Below are positions 1-9,390 of a stretch of 64,000 bases of DNA, piece after piece. Source of the stretch: Dactylorhiza incarnata (taxonomy: Eukaryota; Streptophyta; Magnoliopsida; Asparagales; Orchidaceae); contig JAWHQI010000266.1 in the NCBI GenBank assembly GCA_033032865.1, forward strand, positions 2,393,501 through 2,457,500. Direction: 5' to 3'. Made by a program: the position numbers and the translations under genes. Under the pieces are notes generated by a model. It saw only the letters and a list, made by a program, of their open reading frames with translations, was not told the DNA's origin and made no database searches. Each line of letters begins with the position of its first letter. The stretch's first letter is position 1.

Positions 1-156
1 CATCCTTTATGTAAGGCATTGGAGGACCTGTCAGCACAACATCAAAGATGTTTTCATCAATAGAGTTCATATAAAGTTCAATTTCGGTCTTCCAGAGTAT
101 AAACTTGTCCACATTACACACTGGTGGGCTAGTGGATGCATAGTCCTTAGAACTCA
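1..156 (-). pseudogene. gag N-terminus of element H (partial, leaves the window)
   Basis: The minus-strand ATG at 156 opens 52 codons that continue beyond base 1. The translation resembles the gag start of element A at 7301: short Ser/Thr-rich leader, SPPVCNVDKFILWK, ELYMNSIDENIF, LTGPP. These are features of the copia UBN2-type gag domain. It is called a pseudogene only because the rest is not visible; this stretch has no stop codon. It lies 97 bases downstream of the LTR end, as expected for a leader and gag start. Confidence 0.75.
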
Positions 157-234
157 TTTTCTTACAATAATATTAAAATATAAAATATAAGCGAGTGGAT
201 CTTTTGATCAAGGTATTAAACTTTTTCTGATCAA

Positions 235-252
235 CCTAGCTCTAATACAAAT
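235..252 (-). promoter_or_regulatory. Primer binding site of element H
   Basis: Directly next to the LTR end, the minus strand reads ATTTGTATTAGAGCTAGG. This is a diverged match to TGGTATCAGAGC, the complement of the 3' end of initiator tRNA-Met that copia elements use to prime reverse transcription. Sites in the other elements of this window are closer to consensus. Confidence 0.7.
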
Positions 253-1840
253 TGAAAGAGCACAATATCTCCCCTGCGTATTCTCTAGAGGGGGGAGGGA
301 GGGGGTGTGAATAAAGATTTAAAAAACTTTTACTAATAAGTGCACATAGAATTAATCCTAATTACCAGACATCCAAAATTCGAACCAAAATTAATACTAT
401 CACAGAATAATAGAAATAATCAAGAGACAAGCACAACAAATTCATAAACACAGAGGACACGAAAGCTACAGTGGTTCCCCAAAATCTGGGTACTCCACTC
501 TTCTACCACCTTGGTAGGAATACACTATCACAGTGCTTGAGCCGTTTGATAAGGAGACTCTTAGAACCACTTAGTCTTTTGATAAGAAGACTCGTAGAAC
601 CAGAGACCGAGTCTTTTAATAAGGAGACTCTTAGAACCAAACCAGATCTTTTGATAAGGAGATCTTGAACCAAACCGAATCCTTTGAAGCGGGATTCTTA
701 AAACTCTTTACTCAATTTATAGAACTAAGAAATAGAGTAAGCAGAAGAAGAAGATGAAGTGTAATCTTCTGAGTTGAATCCTCTTTCAACAGTCACTGAG
801 GATTCTAGGCACTAGGTGTTCTCGATCCTTTATGAGAGGATGAATCCTTGCTTAGAAGAAGACGCAAGGATTATATGCACTGATCAAGTCTTGATCTCTG
901 TATCCTTTGTTAGCTCCTTTCAGAGACGGAGGAAGAAGAAGCTTTCTGCTGCTTGTAGAAGAAGAATAATGTATAGAGATCTATCAGGTAGGCTAAGAGA
1001 GAGAGAGAGAGAGATCAGCCAAGTAGAAGAAGAATTAGGATTGTTAACTCCTTTTTGAATTCTGTATGTATATATTCTCCTGTCGATTCAATTGAATTGA
1101 GATTGAATGTCTTTCCTTTTTTGACCCTTCTCCAGTTGGAATGTCCAGAGGAAATTATTGCTGTCTTTCTATCTATGTTGATAGCCGATCATTAACCTTT
1201 TGTATAACTTCCAATTTCATCACCCTTAAATCTATGGAATGATTCTTTCTCTTCTTGTACACGTGTGACCCATTATATTTCAAATATCTTCCATATATAC
1301 CTTCTGAATAATCATCAGGATCCATTCCAGGAAGTTTTCCAAATCTTTGAATGTATTTGACATTGCGTCGAATAACTTCTATTTTCATATCGACGCATCT
1401 TTGAATTCTACTAAAAGCAACTTCAAAATCGCCCTCAGCTTTGAATTGAACTTTGTTATCGACGTTGTGTCGATTCATTATCGACGTCTTCGTTGAGATA
1501 AAGAACGTAGACTTCAAATTCTGACTTTTGCATTGAATACTAATCGATGTTGTTTCGAATTCATCTTGAAAGAATATCTGCATCGACTTCTGCGTCGATA
1601 TCTAGTCCGAGTAATGTCGACTTTCAGTTGATGTTGCGTCGACTTCTAGTCGATGCATAATTACTATGGATAATTTTCTCCATGATTTCAGTTTGCCTTT
1701 CTCATGACTTTGACTCAACTGATTTCCTAAGACTTCTATGACCAAATTACCCATACTATACAACATGAGTAATAATATTAGGAAGTAAAATCACCTAGAG
1801 TTAATTTGTTAAGTTAAATCGAAATGAGTTTTTCCCAACA
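253..1840 (-). repeat. LTR of element H (complete, shared by two units)
   Basis: The LTR runs TGTTGGG (1840) to CTTTCA (253) on the minus strand, about 1.59 kb. Its plus-strand left part has a C/G-rich tract next to TCTAGAG, the conserved GGGGAACCACTGTAG block (about 470-485) and a tandem repeat of about 28 bp built on CTTTTGATAAGGAGACTC (545-660). Its U3 side (about 1370-1660) carries many TCGACG/CGTCGA inverted repeats. The spurious reading frames at 471-668, 816-1058 and 1173-1583 lie inside it. Confidence 0.85.
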
Positions 1841-1850
1841 ATCTCCCCCT
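1841..1850 (-). other. Polypurine tract of element H
   Basis: AGGGGGAGAT on the minus strand touches the LTR start TGTTGGG. This is the plus-strand priming site used to make the 3' LTR. Confidence 0.85.
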
Positions 1851-2239
1851 ATTTATCGTAACAAATTTTATAAATTGTTTAAAATGATTTTACAGAATAA
1901 AGGAATAACACAAAAATGTACATCATTTATAAATAAGGATAAAGAAGAAACCATGGGCAGGCAAATGAAAACTTTTGTCTTCAAGATAGAATTTTAAACT
2001 TTACCCTTTACAAATTCTGCTACTTTCCCCTTTACAAATTCAGCATCAGCATTCAACCTTTGTTTCTTTATTCTTAATTTCCAGTTTCTAGTCTGTAAAG
2101 AAATCTTTCAAAGCTTTGCAAATTGTAGTGGTGACTCCTCTTCATCATCTTCAAGTTTAACTTGATTAGGAGTTTGATTAGCATCTTCGTCCCCCCTGAG
2201 TATGTGTACTAAGTTTAGCATGTTCAATCTCAATCTCCC

Positions 2240-2620
2240 CTATTTATCAACCTGATCCACCTGATCCTCCTTATGTTTCTCCACTTTCTTAACCTCATCG
2301 GTATGGGAGGTTAAGAATGACCTAGTTAGAGAGGAGGAGGACATTATTGATTGTAAGGATTGTATAGAGACAGTGACCTCGCCAAGCTGTATTTGCATGG
2401 TTTCAAAGGTTGTTTGAATTTTAAAAAACACGCTCATTCATTTTAATATTGTGCTAGTGACCATCTGTACTGCCTGAAGGATTATAGAATGTAGATTGAG
2501 AGGAGAGGAGGTTAGCATAGTGGAGGAAGTAGGAGCATTAGTGGGAGGGATAATTAATGAGGGATGAGGTGATTGAAAGACATGGTTTGGTGGAATAGAA
2601 GGCTCTGGATATGACAACAA
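2240..2620 (-). pseudogene. Remnant of the extra (env-like) gene of element H
   Basis: Two minus-strand segments share one frame and are separated by one stop codon at 2438-2440. The upstream part is rich in Pro, Ser and Thr; the downstream part is polar and ends in Lys/Glu-rich sequence. By position (between pol and the polypurine tract) it matches the C-terminal half of the extra gene of element E (45851-48452), where a Pro-rich linker precedes a coiled coil. No conserved motif proves this, so the assignment rests on position and composition. Bases 1851-2239 hold 3' noncoding sequence with no gene I can see. Confidence 0.4.
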
Positions 2621-2640
2621 GGGCAGAGATTTTGCATATC

Positions 2641-2852
2641 AGTATTTACCCAACAATATCTCTTTCTTTCTCTATCAAATAGATCCGCTTCTACTTCTCC
2701 AGAAATAAGGGCAAAGGTACATCATGCACATGTTATTTCTGTAACTAAAATTAAAGTCCATTATATCTACATTACCCTTCCTTTAGTTGGGCTGTCCTAT
2801 GTTATTCATCCTGCACATGTAACTAAAACATCAGTAGGAAATCAGATTACCT
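2641..2852 (-). other. Unassigned internal sequence of element H with a splice-acceptor-like site
   Basis: No reading frame is visible. On the minus strand, just after the gag end (GPR then TAA), comes GGTAATC followed about 45 bases later by TTACATGTGCAG. This mirrors the gag-pol junction of elements A and C. The whole of pol is missing between here and the extra-gene remnant at 2620. Confidence 0.4.
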
Positions 2853-3097
2853 TGGCCCATTGCTTCTACCTTTAAATGGTGAAATGAAAGTGTAAGCAGG
2901 CCTTCCACGATACCTATTAGGATGGTAGAGTGGTAGTCTGTTAAACCAACAAGTTTTAGCATTGTGTCCACTTTTACAGCAATAATAACATTTAAAATTC
3001 ACAAGCACAGAGTTGCTTCGATTAGAAGTCGACGCATCTGTAGAGTTGCATCGAAAGGAATTCGATGTGCCTGCAAAGTTGTGTAGATAAAGCATAG
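2847..3097 (-). pseudogene. gag C-terminal zinc knuckle of element H
   Basis: The minus-strand frame encodes CYYCCKSGHNAKTC, a CX2CX4HX4C retroviral-type zinc knuckle, then a basic tail ending in SNGPR and a stop at 2847. This corresponds to the second knuckle of E (near 41970) and of F (near 54690), just before the protease. Immediately N-terminal, codons for NSFRCNSTDASTSNRSNS carry TCGAC/GTCGA motifs like those of H's own LTR. The reading frame runs into LTR sequence at about 3098, so a deletion joined LTR to gag. Confidence 0.65.
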
Positions 3098-4520
3098 AAA
3101 ATTCACAAACACAGAGGACACAAAAGCTATAGTGGTTCCCCAAAATCTGGGTACTCCACTCTTCTATCACCTTGGTAAGAATAAATATCACAGTGCCTGA
3201 GTCTTTTGATAAGGAGACTCTTAGAACCACTGACTCTTTTGATAAGGAGACTCTTAGAACCAGGGACTGAGTCTTTTGATAAGGAGACTCTTAGAACCAA
3301 ACCAGATCTTTTGATATGGAGATCTTGAACCAAACTGAATCCTTTGAAGAGGGATTCTTAAAACTCATTACTTAATTTATAGAAATAAGAAATAGAGTAA
3401 GCAACAGAAGAAGAAGATGAAGTGTAATCTTCTGAGTTGAATCCTCTTTCAACAGTCACCGAGGATTCTAGGAAATAAGTGGTCTAGATCCTTTATTAGA
3501 GGATGAATCCTTGCTTAGAAGAAGATATAAGGATTATATGCACTGATCTGGTCTTGATCTCTGTATCATTTGTTATATTCTTTCAGAGATGGAGGAAGAA
3601 GAAGCTTTCAGCAGCTTGTAGAAGAAGAATGTTGTACACAGATCCGTTGGGTGTGATGAGAGAGAGAAAGAGAGAGAGAGAGAGATATCAGCCAAGCAGA
3701 AGAAGTAGGATCGTTAACTCCTTTTTGAATTTTGTCTGTATAAATTCTTCTGTCGATTCAATTGAATTGGGATTGAATGAATTTCCCTTTCTAATCCTTA
3801 TCTAGTTGGAATGTCTAGAGAAAATTATTGTTCTCTTTTTACCTATGTTGACAGCCCGTCAATAACCTTTTATATAACTTCCAATTTCATCACCCTTGAA
3901 TCTCTAGAATGATTCTTTCTCTTATTATACATTTATGACCCGTTATATTTCAAATATCTCCAATATATACCTTTTGAATAATCATTAGAATCCATTCCAG
4001 GAAGTTTTCTAAATCTTTGACTGTATTCGACGTTGTGTCGAATAACTTTTGACTTCATATCGACGCACATTTAAATTCTACTAGAAGCAAATTCAAAATC
4101 TTTCTCAGCTTTGAAATGAATTTTGCTACCATGCTGATTCATTATCGACGTATCCATCGAGATAAAGAATGTAGACTTCAAATTCAGACTTATGCGTCGA
4201 ATACTAATTGATGTTGCGTCGATTTCATCTTGAAAGAATATCTACATCGACTTCTGCCTTTTGCATCGATGTCTAGTCAGAGTAACGTCGACTTTCAGTG
4301 GATGTTGAATCGACTTCTAGTCGACGCAAGTCGACGCATATTAATCTGGATAATTTTCTCCATGATTTCAGTTTGCCTTTCTCGAGACTTTGACTCAACT
4401 GACTTCCTAATACTTCTATGACCAAATTACCCTTACTATACAACATGGGTAATAATCCTAGGAAGTAAAATCACATATAGTTAATTTGTTAAGTTAAATC
4501 AAAAGAAGTTTTTCCCAACA
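3098..4520 (-). repeat. LTR of element H (upstream copy, 3' end deleted)
   Basis: This copy matches 430-1840: the block GTGGTTCCCCAAAATCTGGG, the CTTTTGATAAGGAGACTC repeats, the GA-rich run near 3660 and the TCGACG-rich U3 all recur in order. It lacks about 180 bases at its U5 end. Its outer edge (TGTTGGG on the minus strand at 4520) adjoins gypsy coding sequence. Confidence 0.8.
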
Positions 4521-5856
4521 GATTGTTATCCATTGCCTCGGATCGACGCACCTGTAGTCTCAGCCGTTGGCTTTTCTGTAATGAGTTTTTTAGATGCTTT
4601 TTCTGGTTACCACCAAATCCGTTTGCCCCCCGGCATGAAAAATGTGTCCTTCATCACCAATGATGAGTGTTATTGTTATAAGATTATTCCCTTCGGTCTC
4701 AAAAATACGGATGCCATGTACCAGAGAATGATAGACAGGGTGTTCAATGAGCAGAAGGGGTGAAATCTTGAGGTGTACATAATTGACCTCATGGTGAAAA
4801 GTAAAAGTGTGGAGGAGCATCTTTGGGACTTGGCAGAAATGTTCGCAACTCTCTAGAGGTTCAAAATAAGGGTCAACTTGGTGAAGTGTGTGTTCGGGGA
4901 AGGGAAAGAAAAATTCCTATGCCACCTCTTGACCCTAGTAGGAGTAGAGCCGAACCCAATTAAGGTCAAGACCATTGTGGAGATGGAGGGGCCCAGGAAC
5001 GTGAAGGAAGTACAACTCTTGATAGTCAGGTTGGCAGGGTTGAGTATATTTCTCTCCAGGGCTGGAGAGAAGTGCTCGCCCTTCTATAAGACCCTCCGAG
5101 ACAATAAGAAGTTTGAATGGTCGGCGGAGTGTTAGGAAGCCTTCCAGAGCATGAAATTCTAGTTGACACGGGAACCCTTGTTACAAGTACCGAAAGAGGG
5201 TGAAGATCTTTTCCTTTATGTCAGGGTAGGGGCCAATGCGGTGAGTTCAGACCTGGTCCACAAGGAGGGCAAGAGACACTCCCAATCTATTATATGAGTA
5301 GAGTCTTGCGGAAGGCGGAACTGCGGTACCCTATTTTGGAAAAGTTGGCATTCACCTTGATCATCTTCGCTCGCAAGCTCCGACCTCACTTCCAACCTCA
5401 CTCAACCAGGGTGGTGACTAGTCACCCCTCCACAATATCTTGGAGGGTGTGGAGCATTCAGGGAGGTTGGTCAAGTGGTCGTTATATCTTAGCAAGTTTG
5501 ATGTCATGTATGTCCCTCAGCTAGCAATGAAGGCTCAGACCATAGCTGACTTCTTAGCAGACTATACAGTGGAGGTGGACAAGACAGAAGCATCCGAATG
5601 GATAGCCTGTGAGATGTTTTTGGATGGTGCATCAGAAAAGAACTCCTTTGGAGGAGGCATCTTTCCATACAACCCCCAGAAACGGTAATAGATCAGTCAA
5701 CCTGCGTCCATTTCTTGATCACCAACAATCATGCAGAGTATGAGGCTGTGGTCCAAGGCTTCACCTCTCCCATGAATTAGGGATTCATGACATCTGAATT
5801 TACTCTATGTTGGTCGCTTCTCAGGTTTGGGGAGAGTTAGAGTCAAGAGGCCCAGT
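4521..5856 (+). pseudogene. Ty3/gypsy reverse transcriptase-RNase H fragment (5' part of the split element)
   Basis: The translation begins DCYPLPRID and continues FLDAFSGYHQIRLPPG and CYKIIPFGLKNTDAMYQRM, typical gypsy reverse transcriptase motifs. A degraded EVYIIDLMVKSK replaces the EVYVDDMVVKSK catalytic block. RNase H signatures follow (KAQTIADFLADYT, LDGASEKNSFGGG, EYEAVVQG). There are many stops and frame changes. Similarity to the Athila/Tat group is my impression from these motifs. It starts abruptly at element H and ends where element A begins; about 270 coding bases expected before the next piece at 15256 are absent. Confidence 0.8.
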
Positions 5857-7245
5857 ACTGCAACCTCAACGTCTCAGCGGCTCAGCGGTCAACGAATCCT
5901 TCAGTTCGATGAACTCAGCTCTGTGTTCAAAGAATAAGTATCAAATGTTCAGATTGACGAAAGTTCTTCTCAGCTCAACAAATTTAATTCTTCTAGCCAG
6001 ATTCATTTGAGGTCGACGAACTCAACATTGTGTTCGACAAAAATCTTGAGATCAACAAAAATTGCAATACAACAGATTTATTTCAGACAGATTATATTAT
6101 TCCATTCTCTAAACTCAGATCTTCTACAACAGATCTATTCTTCCAGATAAGTAAGATCAATATATTTCCTTTGATTATTCCGAGATAAGTAAGAGCAATA
6201 CATTTCTCGGAAAAGGACATTTCATGGAAAAGGAAAAGAGATATACGACGTGTCAGATTTATGGTTCCCAGATATATTTATTCCTTAATTCAAGAGATTT
6301 GATTTTAAAATATTATCAAAAGAAAATGGAAGAAGTTATACAGTATTACTTCCACAGTTTCACGACAGGAACATTACAGGACATATCACAAAATAGCTGT
6401 ACAGAGAAATAAAAGAAAGAAGAAGGTTACAGGAAGAAAAAGAAGAACACATGTTTTACAGATTTTCATCTTCTTCTTCCTCAAGCAGCACTAATTTACT
6501 GAGAACAACATCATCAACAATACTCTCTCAGTAATCAGCTGCAAGATCAGATCTCCAAAAGAGCAACAATAATCTGAAGAATTTATTCTCTCAGATTCAT
6601 CAGCTACAGGAAGATCAATTTTATTCAAAAGAAAGCTTCCAGCCATCTACTGTCAAACAATTTCATATTAGATAGAGGGAGCTTTTCTACATCAAATCCA
6701 CCGGAGTCTTCTCTCAGATTGTTGACAGAGAAGAACATTCAAACCCTTCTTATCCCCTCTTGTACAGGGCTATAACTCCCTTCAAAAGTTAACCCATTGG
6801 TGGCATGGCACCTGATCAAAAACTTGTGGTTTGGTTAGAGCACCTGATCAAAAGCTCACTTGGTGTGTGGACACCTGATCAAAAACCCCTTGGTGATAGG
6901 GCACCTGATCAAAAACCTAGTGGATCCTACCAAGTGTGGTAGAAGAGTAGACGTACCCAGGTTTATTGGGGAACTACTATAAAATCCTTGTGTCGTCTCT
7001 GTGCTTGTCTATTTTCTGTGTGCTATGCTGTGCTGATTTGTTTTCTTTATTTAGTTTTTATAAATCACTTTGCATACACATATATATATCACTATTTTAA
7101 TTCCGCAATAAAATTAAGTGAAAATTTTTAATACTATATTCACCCCCCTCTAGAGTAAATCTAAGATCTAACCTCACCTTCAATTGGTATCAAAGCGTGG
7201 TTGATTATATCAATCACTTTCAACTGATGTCCAATTGCACTTTCA
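5857..7245 (+). repeat. 5' LTR of element A (truncated at its start)
   Basis: The sequence matches the 3' LTR from about 13889 on. It includes tandem copies of GCACCTGATCAAAAAC (about 6800-6925), the conserved ACCCAGGTTTATTGGGGAAC block (6956) and the CACCCCCCTCTAGAG tract (7141). It ends in ACTTTCA after an extra 63-base segment that contains its own primer-binding-like site (TTGGTATCAAAGC near 7193). The first 240 bases of U3 are missing. The frames at 5807-6010 and 6224-6412 are LTR sequence. Confidence 0.85.
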
Positions 7246-7262
7246 ATTGGTATAAGAGGGTA
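7246..7262 (+). promoter_or_regulatory. Primer binding site of element A
   Basis: ATTGGTATAAGAGGG follows the LTR end. It is a weaker match to TGGTATCAGAGC than the copy now trapped inside the LTR 53 bases upstream. Confidence 0.6.
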
Positions 7263-7300
7263 GTTGATTTATTTTAGAGTTTTCTTTTTGTTAAAAACTC

Positions 7301-9367
7301 ATGGCACTGAACAAAAAATATTCTAGCACAAGACCTCCTATGTGCAATCTCAGTAAGTTTGCACTATGGAAGGCAAGGATTATGTTGTACATGAATTCTA
7401 TTGATGAGGAAATATTTAATGTTATTTTGACAGGGCCTCCAACACCTACAGCAATAACTAGTGCTGAAGCCACAACTAACAACAATGCTGTTCCACCACC
7501 TGAGTGGACTGAAGCCCAGAAAAAGCAAAGAAGTGTAGATGCCAAGGCAATGAAAATTTTGGCACAAATAATGTCTGATGACATTTTCCAGAAAGTGGTG
7601 GAATGCACTTCAGCAAGAGAAATTTGGATCTCTCTCAACAATATGGTTGAAGGATCAGCTGATGAAAGAAAGGACAGAAGATCCCACCTTATTTCTCAAT
7701 ATGAGAATTTCAAAAAGGGAGAATCTGAGACAGTGGCTGACATGTATAACAAGCTCAGCCTCATAATCAATGAGCTGAAGACCTTGGACAAAGTGATCTC
7801 CATCACTGAGATCAATGATAAGATCCTTATGGGCTTCCCCAGCACATAGGACTCTAGGATCTGTCCAATCAAGGAAGCCAGTAGCCTTAATGAGATCTCA
7901 ACTGAGAGCTTGTTGGGCAAACTCAAATCCTATGAGCAGCTTATCAAAACCAGAGAAGCTGAGCAATCTACTTCATCTCCAGCATCTAAGAAGGAGAGAA
8001 GCATAGCTTTTCAAGTTTAAGAAGAAGAAAAGGCTCCAAGAGATGAAGAGTTCATGAGCCTTCTAGCCAAAAGGTTCTACAAGATGGCTAAGAAGGACTC
8101 CAGAAAGAAAGACTCCAGATCAAGAGAAAAGCCAAGGTATGACAAATCAAATCCTAAAAAAATAATTTGTTATGGCTGCAGGAAACCTGGACACATTATG
8201 CCAGACTGTCCAGAAAATCAGAAGAAGGAGAAGAGAAAAGAAAAGGAAGATAAAAGACACTCCAGCAAGTCTTCCTCCCACAAGCACAAACACAAGGGAA
8301 GAGGATTTGTAGCAGAAACTTGGAGTGAAACTGAATCAGAATCATCATCCAGCTCATCTGATGATGAAGAAGAATCAAAGGAGAATGATCAGTGCTTGAT
8401 GTCCATTTATGACTCAAGCAGTGAGTCAGTAAGTGCATCTTCATCCAGCTCTTCTGATGATGAAGATGATGAAGAAGAAAAGAATTTCTGTATGATGACT
8501 ATCAATGCCTCAGCAAACAACTGAGATGAAGAAGAATCAGAATCAGAAGATGACAATGATGCAGATCCGGTAATTTCTAATTTTGATTTCAGTTCAATTG
8601 ATTTCAAAGATGAATTCAATGTTCTTTGCTTAGACTTAATAAAATCTGAGAAGGAAATAATCACTCTCAGAAATAAGCTAGCTGGAATGGATAAATTAAG
8701 TGAAGATAATGCTATTCTTAAGAAAGAATTGGCTGCCTCCAGAGAACATATCATTCTCATTGAGAATAAACTTTCCGAGGCTAAGAAATTTGAAGAATCC
8801 CTAAATGGGAGAAGCATCAAACTGATGGACATTACAAGCACAGTAAATGCCAAATTAAGTGTCAAACTAGGCTTGGGTGCATCATCAAGTGAGCCACCTC
8901 TGATTAAGAAGAACATACTGTCTACACCTATAAAATTCATTTTTGCTAAGAGAAAAGAGGTTGTAGATGTAAATAAAAACATTTCAAGTAAGGCTGTTAA
9001 GAATAAAGGAATTCAGCAGAATTCGTCGAATGGAGCTCGACGAAATGAATTCACTTCATCGAACGGAGATCGACGAACTCTGAAGACAGATTTCCTATAT
9101 AGTCATTATTCGAACGACGCTCGACGAAAGCACATCCATTCGTCGAACGGCGATCGACGAACTCAACCTAGTTCGTCGAACGGAAATTATACAGAAAATC
9201 TGAAAAATTCTTATTCTTCACATACTAACAATCCTTTCACTCAATGGATAATACCTCCAAGGATATATCATCCACAAGGTTATAAGGACCAAACTGAAAT
9301 GTCTTTTATTTCAGAGTTTTGTGGTAATACAAAAGGACCCAAGGTAGTCTGGGTCAAAAACAACTAG
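7301..9367 (+). pseudogene. gag of element A
   Basis: One continuous frame of 689 codons from ATG 7301 to the TAG at 9365 is broken by three in-frame stops (7847, about 8018 and 8522). Domains in order: UBN2-type copia gag (residues 1-230, with CNLSKFALWKARI and ISQYENFKKGESETVADMYNKL); a basic region; a CCHC knuckle CYGCRKPGHIMPDC near residue 290; an acidic Ser-rich stretch (SESSSSSSDDEEE); a Leu/Lys-rich coiled-coil region; and a spacer with repeated SSNGDRR. The SSNGDRR repeats are the coding face of the TTCGTCGA palindromes. Gag would form the cytoplasmic particle and bind the element RNA. The protein is longer than ordinary copia gag, as in Sireviruses. Confidence 0.85.
9018..9186 (+). 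repeat. Family-specific palindromes inside gag of element A
   Basis: Copies of TTCGTCGA-N7-TCGACGAA and variants recur (near 9026, 9056, 9106, 9139, 9172). The same dyad occurs at 12585-12690 and in the LTR at 13780-14060. Confidence 0.8.
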
Positions 9368-9390
9368 TTTATTTTTCTGTTTTGCAGGTA
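9341..9390 (+). promoter_or_regulatory. Candidate splice or recoding site at the gag-pol junction of element A
   Basis: Codons CCC AAG GTA end gag sense sequence shortly before the TAG stop. They are followed by the pyrimidine-rich TTTATTTTTCTGTTTTGCAG and then GTA CAG in the pol frame. Joining AAG to GTA would remove 44 bases and put gag and pol in one frame. The same layout occurs in C, with a 43-base gap and a different frame offset. Forty-four bases is very short for a plant intron, so use as an acceptor for a more distant donor, or another recoding mechanism, is equally possible. Confidence 0.4.

Larger units (their letters stand above)
1..4520 (-). mobile_element. Copia (Sirevirus-like) element H, tandem/shared-LTR structure, partial
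   Basis: Read on the minus strand from 4520 downward, the order is: an LTR beginning TGTTGGGAAAAAC (4520 to about 3098, its 3' end missing), an internal remnant with a gag CCHC knuckle and the C-terminal part of an extra gene, a polypurine tract (1841-1850), a complete second LTR (1840-253), then a primer-binding-like site and the start of another gag (156-1) running off the window. One LTR therefore serves as the 3' end of one unit and the 5' end of the next. The upstream LTR abuts gypsy reverse transcriptase sequence at 4521, so H appears inserted in that gene. Confidence 0.8.

Noticed and set aside
471..1058. Open frames starting at 471 and 816
   Set aside because: They lie in the H LTR, follow the CTTTTGATAAGGAGACTC repeat and the GA run, and recur in the second LTR with different frames.
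5216..5524. Short frames on both strands in the gypsy RNase H region
   Set aside because: They are shadows of a decayed reading frame whose recognisable motifs lie in other frames.
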